Shown here piece by piece: positions 21,701 to 29,348 of a stretch of DNA of 48,899 nt. The stretch spans positions 1-48,899 of the forward strand of contig JAIYDH010000153.1 in assembly GCA_027487585.1 (NCBI GenBank). The letters run 5' to 3'. A model generated the notes under the pieces. The model was not told where the DNA came from. It searched no databases and was given only the letters and a program-made list of their open reading frames with translations. A program made the translations under genes and the position numbers. The DNA comes from Rubrivivax sp. (GTDB lineage Bacteria > Pseudomonadota > Gammaproteobacteria > Burkholderiales > Burkholderiaceae_C). Each line of letters starts with the position of its first letter. The first letter of the stretch is position 1.

Positions 21701-24366
21701 TCCTGGATGGCGGCGTCGGATCCGACCGCCTGGAAGGCGGGGCCGGCAACGACACGTACATCGTCGACCAGCCGGGCGACACGGTGGTGGAGGCTGCCGA
21801 TGGCGGCATCGACACCGTGCGGGCTATGGGCAGCCGCACCCTCGGAGCCCACGTCGAGAACCTGGTGCTGACCGGCAGCCTGGCGGTCGACGGCTTCGGC
21901 AACGAGCTGAACAACGTCATGACGGGCAACGCCGCCGCCAACCGCCTGGAGGGCGGCGCGGGCGCCGACACCTTGGAAGGCGGCGCTGGTGCCGACACGC
22001 TGGACGGCGGCACCGGTGCCGACTCGATGACCGGCGGCGCGGGCGACGACACCTACCTCGTCGACGACGCGGGCGATGGGGTCGTCGAGGCGGCCGACGG
22101 CGGCATCGACACCGTCGTGGCCTCGGTCAGCCGCAGCCTGTCGGGCGAGGTGGAAAACCTGGTGCTCGCCGGCGAAGCTGCCATCGACGGCACCGGCAAC
22201 GGGCTGGACAACGCCCTCACCGGCAACGCCGCGGCCAACCGGCTGGCCGGCGGGGCCGGGCGCGACACGCTGCTGGGCGGTGCTGGCGACGACACGCTGG
22301 ACGGCGGCGCCGGCATCGACACGATGGAAGGCGGCACGGGCGACGACACTTACGAGGTCGACAACGCCTCCGACACCGTGGTCGAGGCCGAGGCGGCGGG
22401 CACCGACACGGTGCGCGCCAGCGTGAGCCACGCGCTGACGGGCCACGTCGAGCGGCTGGTGCTCACAGGAAGCGCGGCCATCGACGGCACCGGCAACACG
22501 CTGGCCAACGAGATCACGGGCAACGCGGCGGCCAACCGCATCGACGGCGGCGCCGGGGCCGACACCATGACCGGCGGCGCCGGTGATGACACCTACCTCG
22601 TCGACAACGCGGGCGATGCGGTGGTCGAAATCGCCGACGGCGGCACCGACACCGTGCTGGCGTCGGTGACCCACACGCTGGCGGCGGGCGTCGAGAACCT
22701 GGTGCTCAGCGGCAGCACCGCCATTGACGGCACCGGCAACGCGCAGGCCAACCAGATCACGGGCAACCTGGCCGCCAACCGCATCGACGGCGGCGCTGGG
22801 GCCGACACCCTGGAAGGGGGCGCCGGCGACGACACCTATGTGGTCGACGAGGCGGGCGACGTGGTCCTTGAAGCGGCCAGTGGCGGCATCGACACCGAGA
22901 TCTCGTTCGTGACCCGCAGCCTGTCGGTCGAGGTCGAACACCTGGTGCTCGCCGGCAACGCGGCGATCGACGGCACCGGCAACGCGGTGGCCAACCGCAT
23001 CACTGGCAACGAGGCGGCGAACGCGCTGGCCGGCGGCGCCGGCAACGACACGCTGGCCGGCGGCGCCGGTGACGACTGGCTCGACGGCGGCGTGGGCGCC
23101 GACTCGATGGAAGGCGGCGCGGGTGACGACACCTTCCTGGTCGACGACGCCGCCGACGTGGTGGTGGAAGTCGGAGGGGGCGGCGTCGACACCGTGCGGG
23201 CGAACGTGAACTGGACGCTGGGGGCGTTCCAGGAGCGGCTGGTGCTCTTGGGCAGCGGCAACCTGGCCGGCACCGGCAACGACCTCGACAACAGGCTCAC
23301 CGGCAATGCCGGGAGCAACCTGCTGCTCGCTGGCGCCGGCAACGACACGCTGGAGGGCGGCGCCGGCGCGGACACACTGGACGGCGGTACCGGGGACGAC
23401 ACCTACCTCGTCGACCACCTCGGGGACGTCGTGGTCGAAGCTGCTGAAGGCGGCACCGACCTCGTGCAGGCCAGCGTGAGCCACACCCTGGCCTCGGACA
23501 TCGAGCACCTGAGCCTGACTGGCAGCGCCGTCACCGGCACCGGCAACGGCCTGGACAACCTCATCACGGGCAACGGCGCGGCCAACGTGCTGTCGGGCGG
23601 TGCCGGTGCCGACACGCTGGCCGGTGGCGCGGGAGCCGACACGCTGCAGGGCGGCGACGGGAATGACCGTCTGGAGGGTGGCGTCGGGACCGACTGGATG
23701 GACGGGGGTGCTGGCGACGACACCTACCTGGTCGACCACGCAGGCGATGTCGTCATCGAGGCGGCCGGCGGGGGCACGGACACCGAAGTCTCCACTGTGA
23801 CCCGCACACTGGCGGCTGGAGTCGAGAACCTGGTGCTGGGCGGCGACGCGGCGATCAACGGCACCGGCAACGAGCTGAACAACCTCATCACCGGCAACGC
23901 GGCCGCCAACATCCTGACCGGCGGGGCCGGCAACGACACCCTGGTCGGCGGCGGCGGGGCCGACGTGCTGCGCGGCGGCGACGGCGACGACCTGCTGGTG
24001 GCGGGCGACCTGTCGTCGGTGGCTTTCGCGCTGGGCGGTGCCGGCTTCGACACCCTGCAGCTCAGCACGCCGGGCTCGACCCTCGATCTTGACGGACTGA
24101 TTGGTCGCGCCAGCGGCATCGAGGCGCTGGACCTGCGCAACGGCGCAGCCGGGTCGGTGGACTTTTCGTCCCTGGCGCTGACCAGCATCACCGATTCGGG
24201 CAGTCTTGTGCTCAGGCTGGACCGTGGCGACACCATCGCGATCCAGGGGGGCGGCAGCCTGGTTCAAACGGCTGCCAACGACAACAGCATCACCTACTCG
24301 GTGTTCAGCAGCACCGACCCCACGCAGCCGCAGGTGAGCACCTTGCAGGTGATCTGGGGTCCCTGA
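9712..24366 (+). CDS. Giant RTX repeat surface protein (4884 aa), type I secretion substrate
   Basis: A single uninterrupted frame encoding a roughly 480-kDa acidic, Gly/Asp-rich protein. The N-terminus (1-85) has no signal peptide and resembles the BapA-type prefix domain of large biofilm proteins. A Pro-rich linker (about 95-185) and one beta-domain (about 255-365) follow. From about residue 375 onwards it is dominated by RTX nonapeptides (GGxGxDxLx), which bind Ca2+ in beta-rolls after export. Two architectures alternate: 79-residue DTASYAG units, then 81-residue DDTYxVD...VENLxLTG units. Three other domains interrupt them: LamG-like (2462-2682), PA14 (3243-3358) and a second LamG-like (3533-3759). 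The last 124 residues are repeat-free and carry the likely C-terminal secretion signal, ending VIWGP. A good AGGA precedes the ATG. The exporter genes follow directly. No HlyC acyltransferase is present, so an adhesin/matrix or carbohydrate-binding role is favoured over a pore-forming toxin. No TAAG-type LapG cleavage site is seen in the first 200 residues. Confidence 0.93.
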   Translation: MSSASPQILSAFSGAVSLPVPRAAIVKVAVAGIDLVLTTADGKAWVLQGAALRVAAEPGFRIQLGDGALDGQTLLAEAGKVEFSDAVSRSVQKDAPPDVERRERQPDVAADEAPSRPPAPSGMVATSLGAELTGEASMAAPERPVTIVTVGNGDFKQPPTPTAGTPSPPVAPPAPPEPERLSVRASMVNVVDQQKSDNPGGGQNIVGGGGTAQSANDRSSIMQVRSELIEGTAGDDQIRGDGAGGMGNGWARWIEIDTSGRGEVNVRGITLTGLPSGYEIVGAKRVGTGWQLDLPDDPTAATSVRAMVRYAVAADGSHSPQEFMLGVKVLGVLNGEPIDTLLQVPVMVRDVRSAADMDYTDAQGRAGLVLPAFGLGDDIRAGAGNDTIEGLVGHDRIDGGAGNDVLDGGRGDDTLIGGAGADRLLGGTGRDTASYAGSAAGVTVDLADGSASGGDAAGDTFDSIEDLTGTDQADVLRGNATSNRIDGGAGDDLLEGRSGADELIGGSGRDTATYAGSATAVRVNLADGVGQGGEAEGDRLSSIENLIGSAHADHLVGSAGNNALTGGAGDDLLDGGAGADQLIGGTGVDTVDYTASKQGVQVSLGTGQGLSGDAQGDRLQDVENLRGSDHDDELTGNSGVNRLESGSGDDTLEGAGGADELRGGDGRDTASYVGAETGVRASLVQAEGNTGDAAGDTYDSIENLEGSEFDDVLEGNAGDNLIVGNPGDDVLQAGAGDDTLAGGAGADVLDGGDGFDIVSYAAASQAVRVDLSNTVASQGGDATGDRFVRVEALQGTRFADRLGGDAADNVLDGGKGADTLAGGAGADMLIGGDGSDTADYSSSTVGVQIDLAANTASGGDATGDKMESIENLSGGSADDRLSGDASNNRLSGNGGNDLLLGGSGSDTLDGGDGDDRLEGGSGADVLTGGAGADTADYRRSSAGVTVDLQTGIGLGGDAEGDRLAGMEHVEGSELGDRLFGDAQDNRLSGFDGDDVLEGRGGADVLSGGAGIDTASYASAAAGVAASLAAGTGTMGEAAGDQLDGVENLTGSAWDDQLTGDQNANELAGGAGDDTLVGGAGADRLLGGAGRDTADYAASNAGVQVSLRSGQGLGGDAEGDLLDSIENLVGSGQGDTLEGGDSDNRLDGGAGNDLLRGGRGADELIGGAGMDTASYAGADGGVVASLAQPGFNAGDAAGDSYDSIENLIGTGFDDALTGDANGNRLEGGDGNDTMTGGEGADTLVGGSGIDTASYAGAVTGVAASLAQPDTNGGEAAGDAYEGVENLIGSAFADVLTGQSGANRLDGGIGADTLSGGAGADTLVGGEGNDTASYAASAVAVSVNLTTGRGTGGDAQGDALSGIENLIGSAHDDLLTGSAAANRIEAGEGNDQIDGGAGADTLIGGAGDDRYVVDSASDLVVEAAGEGVDTVRASVTHALGSHLENLVLTGVSDTDGTGNNLDNEITGNAGSNRIDGGLGADTMSGGSGDDTYLVDQAGDLVAEEPGAGDDTVLAAISYRLTDQVENLVLTGAALTGTGNDLDNRITGNDANNLLDGSAGADTMAGGAGDDIYLLDDAGDVVVELQGNGNDLVRSRAGTTLSANVERLELTGTANVNGTGNSLANSITGNSGANVLDGAAGADTMIGGGGDDTYVVNDADDVVRENAGEGADLVRASISYQLGAEVENLQFVGEADLDGTGNGLDNKLTGNDGANRLDGGAGADTMAGGVGNDTYLVDNAGDVVVEAAGEGRDSVQSRVSHVLADHVEDLVLLGTGNLAGIGNTLDNEIAGNDGNNTLDGGGGTDTLTGGLGDDTYVVDRASDVIVEAAGEGIDTLRSSVSWTLGATLEHLVLTGNANTSGTGNAFNNLITGNNGNNLLDGGAGADTMAGGAGDDTYLVDNAGDEVVEQSGQGIDTVRAAFSMSLAANVENLELQGSGNLSGTGNAGANRITGNSGNNTLDGGSGADTLIGGSGDDTYLVSDTLAEIVEFSGGGNDRVQSSVSYTLSAEIERLTLIGSDHIDGTGNELDNEIIGNGGANVLDGDAGADTLTGGDGDDVYVIDSDDDVIVEQDGRGRDTVRASFTYTLSGSLENLELTGDASINGTGSALDNHLRGNAGDNVLDGAVGADTMAGGGGNDTYWVDNASDVVVEASGAGIDTVNAVVSYSMSSANHVENLRLIGPNAIAGTGNNGANQLTGNAENNLLDGRGGADTMEGGAGDDTYGVDDTGDLINELPGEGNDTVRSSISYVLGEQLENLVLIGTDSVNATGNAGANLIVGNGANNVLDGGGGADTLDGGQGSDTFVLRDAAFTSLAGGTGYDTLAIDGSRINTLQTLVGKVTGIESVDLRGGSVNSFAITAAQLSAPGLLGSEANNRLEVRGDEAEGTLRDVLFLRSGDFTGVLNPGSATVVPLSDGTAGRLFASSTPGGAGVVVDNTTIVLPDSADLEMNWGVNFTNPGMLPGNGLFTWLDASDMDGDGVSEGAGEAVLGAGSTVTQWVDRTGLNTMSSANVNFGATGQPTWVATGAGGLPTVRFDGNDYMGSTLSFGNTYTVFAVGQMAGTQNGRLVSSGTENWIMGWHNGTQDRFHPGGWVTPAAPAVVANQVKLYTATASGSGSALYSDGALVASSTWGGGSLGNLALGGWGGGGELSRGDVSEVIVYNRALTEVERQQVEQYLRTKWLGAPPAATDPGLGVLAFDPTWAQAPVRFGDQSGPAADALAADYGTAPERGAGRIDTVLLGGQGNDTLTGGSRNDALFGGAGNDRLVGGAGTNYLAGGTGDDTYVVTSDTDYVFEAAGAGTDTVESSVSFVLMPQIERLVLTGSASINGTGNDLDNLITGNAGNNTLRGGRGNDTLIGNAGNDWLDGGVGADSMTGGAGDDTYVIDNAGDAVVEVAGGGNDTVRVNSSFNLGLSAEIENVVITSTTAVTATGSAGNNAITVARFATGVSHTLVGGAGDDTYTLQTDSLTGRTNIDHVLVEQAGGGNDTIVLHGDTGTARTYVLPTNFENLNLYETWNLSGTGDAGPNRLVGSNRWWAYNSNWTTLTGGGGNDTYQLNSPNTRIVELAGGGIDTVEVNERMDGYVLPEHLENLTIVSAGNQKGVGNSVANVLTGNGGDNWLDGRGGNDTMAGGAGNDTYVVDSVDDVVTEAANAGFDTIRTAFTDVSLATRANVEGLAFTGTGPNNGVGNTLGNRLEGNVGNDTLSGGAGADTLVGGRGADSLDGGDGDDVLVSETVSTATGVTAGLRSQFFPSGASVPVLESIETSLNRNWGSGSPGPGVPADNWTMRLTGQIEITASGWYRFKLDNDDDAHLWLDGVLVARSRTSSTTDPIWIEAGSVPLRVEFGEGGGNASMRVQWQPPSAAGFSDIPGALLSHGSAVVAPDAVGDVMSGGAGNDRLEGGAGVDTMTGGAGNDVYVVRNAGDVIVESAGGGTDTVESELSYSIVGTELENVRLMGTVAINATGNDAANQLTGNQAANVLDGGAGNDTLLGMGGVDRLEGGAGNDRLQAAGGSTLNGGDGDDVLTVLDAWTPAQLPGLALWLDAADLDGDGVQEGAAESGLNGSAVASWADKSGLGRHAVQSTVAWQPAYVQGGLNGLPTIRYDGADDGLRVANIPTMTGNTNSLFWVQRTTDSNYMPIMANSSTNANNGGWILIVNPGDGRTDLTGYGNSHSTASYWANGVQPGWTNAGSAWNTLNGNTSVVGVVNQPFNWNGSLLTSGYGSSWSFGGDIPEIVVTSSTLSTTDRQLLEGYLAWKWGGQGLLAADHPYRTASPSFAGSGAGALLNGGAGADTLTGGLNADTLDGGTGADSMTGGAGDDIYVVDNAADVVVELEGGGIDTVRSSLSLTLGAFQERLELQGSADLTGTGNALDNALIGNAGTNRLAGGAGNDTLDGGLGADTLEGGTGNDTYVVADGGDSVVETAEAGTDLVLASISHALAAQVENLTLTGTAANGIGNELANLIVGNDSANQLVGADGADTLQGGAGVDTLLGGEGDDVLDGGVGSDRLEGGAGNDTYIVDQPGDTVVEAADGGIDTVRAMGSRTLGAHVENLVLTGSLAVDGFGNELNNVMTGNAAANRLEGGAGADTLEGGAGADTLDGGTGADSMTGGAGDDTYLVDDAGDGVVEAADGGIDTVVASVSRSLSGEVENLVLAGEAAIDGTGNGLDNALTGNAAANRLAGGAGRDTLLGGAGDDTLDGGAGIDTMEGGTGDDTYEVDNASDTVVEAEAAGTDTVRASVSHALTGHVERLVLTGSAAIDGTGNTLANEITGNAAANRIDGGAGADTMTGGAGDDTYLVDNAGDAVVEIADGGTDTVLASVTHTLAAGVENLVLSGSTAIDGTGNAQANQITGNLAANRIDGGAGADTLEGGAGDDTYVVDEAGDVVLEAASGGIDTEISFVTRSLSVEVEHLVLAGNAAIDGTGNAVANRITGNEAANALAGGAGNDTLAGGAGDDWLDGGVGADSMEGGAGDDTFLVDDAADVVVEVGGGGVDTVRANVNWTLGAFQERLVLLGSGNLAGTGNDLDNRLTGNAGSNLLLAGAGNDTLEGGAGADTLDGGTGDDTYLVDHLGDVVVEAAEGGTDLVQASVSHTLASDIEHLSLTGSAVTGTGNGLDNLITGNGAANVLSGGAGADTLAGGAGADTLQGGDGNDRLEGGVGTDWMDGGAGDDTYLVDHAGDVVIEAAGGGTDTEVSTVTRTLAAGVENLVLGGDAAINGTGNELNNLITGNAAANILTGGAGNDTLVGGGGADVLRGGDGDDLLVAGDLSSVAFALGGAGFDTLQLSTPGSTLDLDGLIGRASGIEALDLRNGAAGSVDFSSLALTSITDSGSLVLRLDRGDTIAIQGGGSLVQTAANDNSITYSVFSSTDPTQPQVSTLQVIWGP
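10996..13923 (+). repeat. RTX block A: twelve units of about 79 residues (237 bp)
   Basis: Within the giant gene, residues about 429-1404. Each unit opens with a GxDTxxYA-type strand, continues through a GxVxxxLxxGxGxGGDAxGD segment, a SIENLxGS strand and LxGNxxxNRLDGG, and closes with two RTX turns (GAGDDxLxGG, GADxLxGG). I count twelve openings: the first at 10996 and the last at about 13687. The first units repeat at exactly 79 residues; a few differ slightly in length. Units are diverged in sequence, so this is old tandem amplification, but shared GC-rich words could still permit recombination. Confidence 0.85.
13924..16610 (+). repeat. RTX block B: eleven units of 81 residues (243 bp)
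   Basis: Residues about 1405-2300 of the giant protein. Each unit reads DDTYxVDxAGDxVVE, [13 protein letters not shown], VENLxLTG, a GTGNxLDNxITGN segment, then [18 protein letters not shown]. The distance from one DDTY to the next is 81 residues, seen as a regular 243-bp period from about 13930 to 16600. The same unit type recurs singly at about 18040-19130 and 19945, and in a second long run at 21157-23960. The transition from block A to block B is abrupt at about 13920, suggesting fusion of two separately amplified arrays. Confidence 0.85.
17095..17757 (+). other. LamG-like (jelly-roll lectin-fold) domain 1 in the RTX protein
   Basis: Residues 2462-2682, free of RTX turns. It starts [19 protein letters not shown], in which DMDGDG (Asp2471, 2473, 2475) plus Glu2479 forms an EF-hand-like Ca loop. 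It continues with [33 protein letters not shown] and a C-terminal [16 protein letters not shown] strand ([21 protein letters not shown]). The order of strands and the final IYNRxLT-type motif are those of concanavalin A-like/LamG proteins that bind carbohydrate or matrix ligands. The fold is inferred from the motif pattern; the ligand is unknown. Confidence 0.7.
19438..19785 (+). other. PA14 domain in the RTX protein
   Basis: Residues 3243-3358. The sequence runs LRSQFFPSG, a [13 protein letters not shown] segment, [33 protein letters not shown], then [21 protein letters not shown]. The FxLDNDDDAxLWLDG core, in which the DDD stretch is a Ca2+-linked ligand site, is the hallmark of PA14 beta-barrels found in adhesins and glycosidases, where they bind glycans. 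It is flanked on both sides by RTX repeats, so it is an inserted module. Confidence 0.82.
20308..20988 (+). other. LamG-like domain 2 in the RTX protein
   Basis: Residues 3533-3759. It opens [21 protein letters not shown] with the same EF-hand-like DLDGDG loop (Asp3544, 3546, 3548, Glu3552) as domain 1. It then has [34 protein letters not shown], a Trp/Asn/Gly-rich middle and [28 protein letters not shown]. It is paralogous in layout to domain 1 but clearly diverged in the central strands, so the two may recognise different ligands. Confidence 0.68.
21157..24000 (+). repeat. RTX block C: second run of 81-residue-type units
   Basis: Residues about 3816-4763. DDTY/NDTY-type unit openings occur at about 21157, 21430, 21751, 22045, 22345, 22588, 22831, 23128, 23398 and 23719. 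Spacings alternate between 243 bases (a plain unit) and about 270-320 bases (units with one to three extra [11 protein letters not shown] turns inserted). The run ends at the repeat-free C-terminal secretion region. Confidence 0.8.
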
Positions 24367-24403
24367 GCCCGGCGCCGGAACAGGGCAGCTCCACGCTCTC
24401 TAT

Positions 24404-24421
24404 TCGCGGCTTCGGCCGCGA
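24404..24421 (+). terminator. Very stable cUUCGg hairpin between RTX gene and exporter genes
   Basis: TCGCGGC, then loop TTCG, then GCCGCGA: a 7-bp perfect GC-rich stem closed by a C-G pair around UUCG, the exceptionally stable tetraloop. It begins 38 bases after the RTX stop and 76 bases before the ABC transporter start. There is no T-tract behind it, so it is probably not a full intrinsic terminator. It could act as an attenuator or as a 3'-end stabiliser that lets the substrate be made in excess over the exporter. Role inferred. Confidence 0.5.
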
Positions 24422-24496
24422 GCGGCCTCGGGCCCAATCCTTCCAGCCGGAGTCTTGCGCCCGCCCTGGGCGCGTGGGCTCGACGGCTGCGATGCG

Positions 24497-26353
24497 ATGA
24501 ACCAAGCCCTGTTTCTCTTTCTGCGTGCGAACCGCCGCCACCTGGCCGACCTGATGCTGGCCGGGCTGGTGGTGAACGCGCTCGCGCTGTCGCTGCCGCT
24601 GTTTTCGATGCTGGTGTACGACCGGGCCGTCGGCAACCAGATCCACGACACGCTGTGGGCGCTGGCCATCGGCATGGCGCTGTTGCTGGGCTTCGAGCTC
24701 ACCTGCCGCATCGCCCGCATGACCTTGGTCGAGCAAGCCGCCAGCCGCTGGGACTCCACGCTCGACGAGCGGCTGATGCGCGGTGTGCTGGCCGCGCCGC
24801 TGGCGCAACCGCTGGCCGTGGGCCTGGTGCTGCACCGTTACCGCGACCTGGGTGCGGCGCGCGAGTTCCTGTCGGCCAGCTACCTGCTGCCGCTGGCCGA
24901 CCTGCCGTTTCTGCTGCTGTTCGCCCTGGCCGGCTGGTTCATCGGCGGACCGCTGGTCCTCATCCCCCTGGCGACGGGCGCTCTGCTGTGGGCGGCCACG
25001 GCCGTGCTGCTGCACGTGTCGCGGCATCACCAGCGCGCGGCCGACCAGGCGCACGGCCGCAAGATCAACCTGCTGGTGGAGACGCTGACCGCGCGCGAAA
25101 GCCTCGCCCAGCCCGCTGCCGCGCGGCTGGCGCTGGACGGCTTCCGCCAGCCGGCCGCCGCCTGCGCGCGCAGCAGCACGCGCTCACGCGTGTGGTCGCA
25201 ACTGGTGCAGCAGGTGGTGCCGGTGGGGCTCGGGGCATCGGCGGTGCTGTTGCTCGTGGCAGGCGTGTTCCGGATCGAAGCCCAGTTGCTGTCGGTTGGT
25301 GGGTTGATCTCGCTCACGATGTTGGGCGGCCGCATGGTCGGTGGGATGTGCGCGCTGGCGCCGGCCAGCACCCGCTGGGCCGAGTTCCGGCGCGCGCTGG
25401 CCGACATGCGTGCCGCGGTCGACCTGGAGGCGGCGGCCCCGTCCGCGGCGGCGGCCGCGCCGTTTGCCAGGGCGGGCGACCCAGCCCTGCGCGCCGAGGG
25501 CGTGCAGGCACACGGCCTGCGGGTGCGCTACCCGGGCGCAGACCGGGCGGTGCTCGACGGCATCGCCCTGCGCCTGGGCGCTGGCGAGCTGGTGGCGGTG
25601 GTGGGCTCGTCGGCCGCGGGCAAGAGCACGCTGCTGCGGGTGCTGGCCGGGCAGATTGCTCCCGAGTCGGGCAGCCTGCTTGTGGCCGGGCGCCGGATCG
25701 CCGACGACGCGCAGCGGCGCGCGCTGGCCGCGGCGGTGGCCTGCAAACCGCAGGACCCCACCTTTCTGCCCGGCACGGTGCGCCAGGTGGTCTGCCCGCT
25801 GGCTCCGGCGGCGGCAGACCAGGCCTGGGAAGGCGACGACGCGGTGCTGCGCAGCCTGCGTGCAGCCGGCTTTGGCCGCGCGCTGGAGGTGGGTGGCATC
25901 GGCCTGAATCTGTCGGTCGGCCTGGCCGGGCAGGGCCTGTCCGGTGGCCAGCGCCAGATGCTCGCGCTGGCGCGCGCCTTGCACAGCGACGCCGGGCTGC
26001 TGCTGCTGGACGAGCCGACCCTGGGTCTGGACCGCATCTCGCAGGAGACCCTCATCGCCAGCCTGGCAGCCCTGCGCGGCGGCGGGCGCTGCGTGGTCGT
26101 GGCCACGCACACCACCGAGTTGATCCGCGTCTGCGACCGCGTGCTGGTGCTCGACGCCGGTCGGCTGGTGATGGATGCACCGCCGGCACGCCTGCTCGAC
26201 GGATCAGCCGCCGCCGCACGGCCTCCTGCCGCGCCTGCAGCGGCCACAGTGGCCACAGCGGCGCCTTCGAATGCCCCGGTTCGGGATGCCGCCATGGCGG
26301 CCCCCGCGACGCAAAACCGGTCCGCGGCGCTCGCCGCTGCCGATAACGCCTGA
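24497..26353 (+). CDS. Type I secretion ABC transporter (permease/ATPase)
   Basis: A 618-residue inner-membrane exporter subunit. The N-terminal half holds the transmembrane domain (hydrophobic segments near 19-39, 54-70, 127-148, 150-172, 241-259 and 266-288). The ATPase has Walker A GSSAAGKS (370-377, Lys376), a Q-loop (Gln419), the signature LSGGQ (481-485), Walker B LLLLDEP (501-507, Glu506) and the switch His538. The C-terminal 45 residues form an Ala/Pro-rich tail. It has no C39 or C39-like N-terminal domain, unlike HlyB or LapB. It should export the RTX protein in one step together with the HlyD-type adaptor and the TolC-like factor encoded next. I choose the ATG at 24497 because the upstream 14 codons look non-native. 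The stop lies 4 bases before the outer membrane gene. Confidence 0.9.
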   Translation: MNQALFLFLRANRRHLADLMLAGLVVNALALSLPLFSMLVYDRAVGNQIHDTLWALAIGMALLLGFELTCRIARMTLVEQAASRWDSTLDERLMRGVLAAPLAQPLAVGLVLHRYRDLGAAREFLSASYLLPLADLPFLLLFALAGWFIGGPLVLIPLATGALLWAATAVLLHVSRHHQRAADQAHGRKINLLVETLTARESLAQPAAARLALDGFRQPAAACARSSTRSRVWSQLVQQVVPVGLGASAVLLLVAGVFRIEAQLLSVGGLISLTMLGGRMVGGMCALAPASTRWAEFRRALADMRAAVDLEAAAPSAAAAAPFARAGDPALRAEGVQAHGLRVRYPGADRAVLDGIALRLGAGELVAVVGSSAAGKSTLLRVLAGQIAPESGSLLVAGRRIADDAQRRALAAAVACKPQDPTFLPGTVRQVVCPLAPAAADQAWEGDDAVLRSLRAAGFGRALEVGGIGLNLSVGLAGQGLSGGQRQMLALARALHSDAGLLLLDEPTLGLDRISQETLIASLAALRGGGRCVVVATHTTELIRVCDRVLVLDAGRLVMDAPPARLLDGSAAAARPPAAPAAATVATAAPSNAPVRDAAMAAPATQNRSAALAAADNA

Positions 26354-26357
26354 GTTC

Positions 26358-28661
26358 ATGACCGTGCACACCATGCCTACCAACATCTCGCTCCGGCTCA
26401 GCCGGTGGGCCGGTCCGTTGCGGCGATCGGCCTTGGCAGCCGCCGTGGCCTGCCTGTCCGCGTCGCTGGGCGGCTGCGTGGCGCTCCCAGCACCCACTGA
26501 CGAGGTCCAGGTCTCCAAAGGCAGCGCTGCCGTCCCACCGGCCGTTTGGGGCGATCCCCCGGCTCGCGCGGTCCACGACCGTCACGCCGCAGCCTCGGGT
26601 CTGGTCGCCCCGCGGATCTCGGTGCCGATGCGTGCCGAGCTTGCCCCGGCGGCGGCCCACACAGAAGAAGGCGACATCCGCCGCACGGTGGGCGCGGCCC
26701 CCGTGCCGAGCAGTGCGCCGAGCGGCGGCCTCCTGCGGCGGCTGCTGGCTCGCCTGGCGCCTGCCTGGCTCGAGTCGGACGCCGGCTCGTCGTCCGCGAA
26801 CACCGCCGCCGCTGAGCAGGCTGGCTCGGCCGATCCAGCCGTGCTCGGCGATGGCGCCCCGGCGGCCTCCGAGGGTCATGTCGCTGTCGACGCGAGGCCT
26901 GCGGCAACACCCACACCGCCTGCAACAGGCGCTGCCACGCCGGCTGCCCGCTCGCCGGGCGTGGCGCGGTCGCGTGGGCTGGCGGCCGTCAAGTCCTTGG
27001 CCCGCGAGGGCCAAGTCGCGCCGGTCGCTTCGGTAGCTTCTGTCGCTGCGCCGCCGGCCGTCGGTGCGTCTGCGGCCCTGGTCCCGAGCTCTGCATCCGT
27101 CGCGCCAGCCAAGGCGCCAGCGGCCGAAGCAGGCGCTGCACAGCAGGCCTCAGCGGCGCCACTGGCGGGCGGGGCATCAGCGCTCCCGGCGGCGCCTGGC
27201 GCGGTCGTGGCGGCCGCGCCCGCAGGCCCGAACGGGCTGGCCGTGCCGGCGGCAGGCGTCGTTGCCAGCGCAGCGGCCGGCCCCACTGGGCAAAGCCTTG
27301 TTCCGCCGCCCGCGGCGTCGACCGACGGCAGCCCGCTGCCCCAGCCGCGGCTGGACATGCTGCACACCCTGCTCGGGCTGCCAACGGTGCTGCCCATGCA
27401 TCCTGCGTCGCCGGGTCGCCCCGCCGAGCCGGGGCCTGATGGGGCGGCGCTGAGGCTCTACGACGCGGCGGTGGGTACCGCGCGCCAAAGCCCCGAGGTG
27501 ACGGCGGCCGAGCTGCGGCTGGAGTCGTTCGGGCAGACGCGGCGAGCCGCGTTCGGTGCCTTGCTGCCGCAAGTCACGGTGCGAACGGCCGGCGGGCGAG
27601 GGATCACCCGTTCCGTCGATCCGACCGCGATCCTGTATCGGCTCGATGCCATGGCGTCGGTGCGCCAGTCGCTGATCGACCGGCCGGCTGGCATGGAGGT
27701 GAAACGGCAGGATCTGCTCACGGGCTCGGCCACCGAGCAGCTGCGCGACGCCGACAGCAAGGCCTTGCTGGATGGCGGCCTCGCGTTCCTGGGCGTGCTG
27801 CAGGCGCGTGTCGGGCTGTCGCTGGGCGAGCAGTACGAGACCCGGTTGGCCGAGCTGGCGCGCTACATCGGTGAGCGCGCAGCGGCCGGTGGCACAAGTC
27901 AGGCCGAGGCCGACCGGCTGAGAGCGCGCGTGGCCAACGTGCGCTCGACCCTGGCCGACACCCGCGCGCAGCTGCTCAGTGCCTTGCGCAACATGGAGCG
28001 GCTGTACGGAGCCGTGCCGCCTGCGCTGTCGATGGCGGGCGTGCAGGCCATCCAGGTGCCCGGCGGTGACGACGAGGCGGTGGCGGCTGCCCTGCTGGGC
28101 AACGCCGAGCTCGCGGCGGCGCGTCTGGAAATCTCCGCCGCCGGGCTGGAGCGGGGCATCGCGCGCGCGCGCTCCTCACCGAAGCTGGAGTTCGAACTCA
28201 CCCACACCCGCGCCCGCAACGCGAGCGGCACCCCGGGGGAGACGAACGACATCAAGGGCATGCTGGTGCTGAGCCTGAACGCCTACGACGGCGGCACGTC
28301 GAGCGCGCAGGCCGGTGCCGCCGATGCGCGGCGCCGCGAACTCGAGGCACGCGCCACCGCGACCGAGCGGCGGCTGCGTTTCGAGATCCAGAGCGCCTAC
28401 GCCAACCTGGAGGCCTCCAGCCAGCGCTTCGTCTCGGTGCGCGAGGAGCTCGAGGGCAACCAGCGGGTGGTCCAGGCGTTTCAGGCCCAGCTGGTGGGCA
28501 ACGGCCGGCCGCTGCTGGACGTGCTGGATGCCTACCAGCGCCACTACCAGAGCCAGCTCGACCTGACACAGGTTCTGGTGGCAACGGCGCAGAGCCAATG
28601 GCGGCTGGCGCATCTGATGGGCTCTTTGAGCCTGCAGCTCGGCCAGCCGGCAGCGCGCTGA
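26358..28661 (+). CDS. TolC-like outer membrane efflux factor, lipoprotein with long Ala/Pro-rich extension
   Basis: A 767-residue protein. The start MTVHTMPTNISLRLSRW leads a hydrophobic signal ending SASLGGC (residues 35-40), a plausible lipobox with Cys40 as the lipidated residue. Residues about 41-364 are low-complexity Ala/Pro/Ser/Gly sequence. The outer membrane factor domain occupies about 365-767, with paired coiled-coil halves (LRLYDAAVGTARQSPEV; EQYETRLAELARYIGERAAAG; LEGNQRVVQAFQAQLVGNG; RPLLDVLDAYQ). It should form the trimeric outer-membrane channel for the RTX protein. TolC-type proteins are usually 430-500 residues, so the 320-residue extension is unusual. An upstream in-frame start exists inside the ABC gene, but it gives an Arg-rich non-signal start; I reject it. 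ATG at 26361-26375 region (MPTNIS) is an alternative start. Confidence 0.82.
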   Translation: MTVHTMPTNISLRLSRWAGPLRRSALAAAVACLSASLGGCVALPAPTDEVQVSKGSAAVPPAVWGDPPARAVHDRHAAASGLVAPRISVPMRAELAPAAAHTEEGDIRRTVGAAPVPSSAPSGGLLRRLLARLAPAWLESDAGSSSANTAAAEQAGSADPAVLGDGAPAASEGHVAVDARPAATPTPPATGAATPAARSPGVARSRGLAAVKSLAREGQVAPVASVASVAAPPAVGASAALVPSSASVAPAKAPAAEAGAAQQASAAPLAGGASALPAAPGAVVAAAPAGPNGLAVPAAGVVASAAAGPTGQSLVPPPAASTDGSPLPQPRLDMLHTLLGLPTVLPMHPASPGRPAEPGPDGAALRLYDAAVGTARQSPEVTAAELRLESFGQTRRAAFGALLPQVTVRTAGGRGITRSVDPTAILYRLDAMASVRQSLIDRPAGMEVKRQDLLTGSATEQLRDADSKALLDGGLAFLGVLQARVGLSLGEQYETRLAELARYIGERAAAGGTSQAEADRLRARVANVRSTLADTRAQLLSALRNMERLYGAVPPALSMAGVQAIQVPGGDDEAVAAALLGNAELAAARLEISAAGLERGIARARSSPKLEFELTHTRARNASGTPGETNDIKGMLVLSLNAYDGGTSSAQAGAADARRRELEARATATERRLRFEIQSAYANLEASSQRFVSVREELEGNQRVVQAFQAQLVGNGRPLLDVLDAYQRHYQSQLDLTQVLVATAQSQWRLAHLMGSLSLQLGQPAAR

Positions 28662-28688
28662 GCGGCAACGCAACGACGGGAGAAACAC

Positions 28689-29348
28689 ATGTCAGGTGGC
28701 GGCGGCGGCACAGGCGATTACTGGCCGGGATTCGTGGACGCGCTCACCAACGTGGTGATCGCGATGGTGTTCGTCATCGTGGTGCTGGCCATCGCCCTCA
28801 GCTTCGCGATGCAGATGGTGGCCAGCCGGATGGCCGGCAAGCTCGCCGAGCTGCAGGCTGCCAACGTCCAGCTGCAAGCGTCGCAGAAGGACCCACCGGT
28901 GGAGCCGGGGCCCGTCCGGGGGCCGTCCACCGACACGCCGCTGCCGGCTCCGGCCGATGCGCGTGTGCGCATCGCCGTGGCGGGCAATGAGCGCACCACC
29001 CAAGCACGTCCGGCGACGGTCAACCCGGCCACGCGCTCGTTGGTGCTCGAGTACGAGCAGGGCGCGCTGACGCTGGACGAGGCGGCCCAGAAGAACCTGG
29101 TGCAGGCGCTCGGCCCGGTCAAGCTGGCGCTCGACGCGGCGCCCGCGGGCACGCGCGTCGCGCTGGTGGCCACGGGGCCTGCCATGGAGCTGAGCGACAA
29201 CCAGCGCGCCGCGTTCCTGCGCCTGATGGCGGTGCGCAACCAGCTGCTGGAGCAGGGCGTGCCCGCGGCGCGCATCGCGACGCGGCTCGATCCGCAAGGG
29301 CCGGGGGACATGCCGCGCGTGGTGGTGACGATGGAGGATGCGAAGTGA
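28689..29348 (+). CDS. MotB/SiiA-like single-TM protein with degenerate OmpA-like domain
   Basis: A 219-residue protein with a good GGGAG Shine-Dalgarno. A Gly-rich cytoplasmic start is followed by PGFVDALTNVVIAM and a single TM helix (about 19-43). Asp17 sits just before the helix, as the proton-carrying Asp does in the FAD motif of MotB and in SiiA. A short coiled/linker part (44-90) leads to a C-terminal OmpA-like fold (about 115-216: ALTLDEAAQKNL, then RLMAVRNQLLEQGVPAARI). The Asp of the usual GHTD peptidoglycan motif is missing (ATGPA instead), as reported for SiiA. Placed between the outer membrane factor and the HlyD adaptor, it probably pairs with the MotA/ExbB-like protein encoded two genes on. 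Family assignment is by motif, not by search. Confidence 0.7.
   Translation: MSGGGGGTGDYWPGFVDALTNVVIAMVFVIVVLAIALSFAMQMVASRMAGKLAELQAANVQLQASQKDPPVEPGPVRGPSTDTPLPAPADARVRIAVAGNERTTQARPATVNPATRSLVLEYEQGALTLDEAAQKNLVQALGPVKLALDAAPAGTRVALVATGPAMELSDNQRAAFLRLMAVRNQLLEQGVPAARIATRLDPQGPGDMPRVVVTMEDAK

Noticed and set aside
10996..24000. Regular repeats considered as CRISPR array or DNA satellite
   Set aside because: The repeats are coding, in frame, diverged between copies and of 237-243 bp, with no short identical repeats separated by unique spacers and no cas genes.
12001..24267. Very long minus-strand open frames (12001-15252, 16792-18966, 19363-24267) opposite the RTX gene
   Set aside because: They are shadows of Gly/Asp/Thr-rich repeats in GC-rich DNA. 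Their translations are arrays of Val/Gly/Ala/Arg repeats with no domain, and they match the 237/243-bp periods of the real gene.
9712..24366. RTX protein as a pore-forming cytolysin
   Set aside because: No HlyC acyltransferase gene and no long hydrophobic pore domain; the non-RTX modules are lectin-like.
26175..26357. Upstream start for the outer membrane factor inside the ABC gene
   Set aside because: It would add 61 Arg/Pro-rich residues before the signal peptide and overlap the ABC coding end by about 180 bases.
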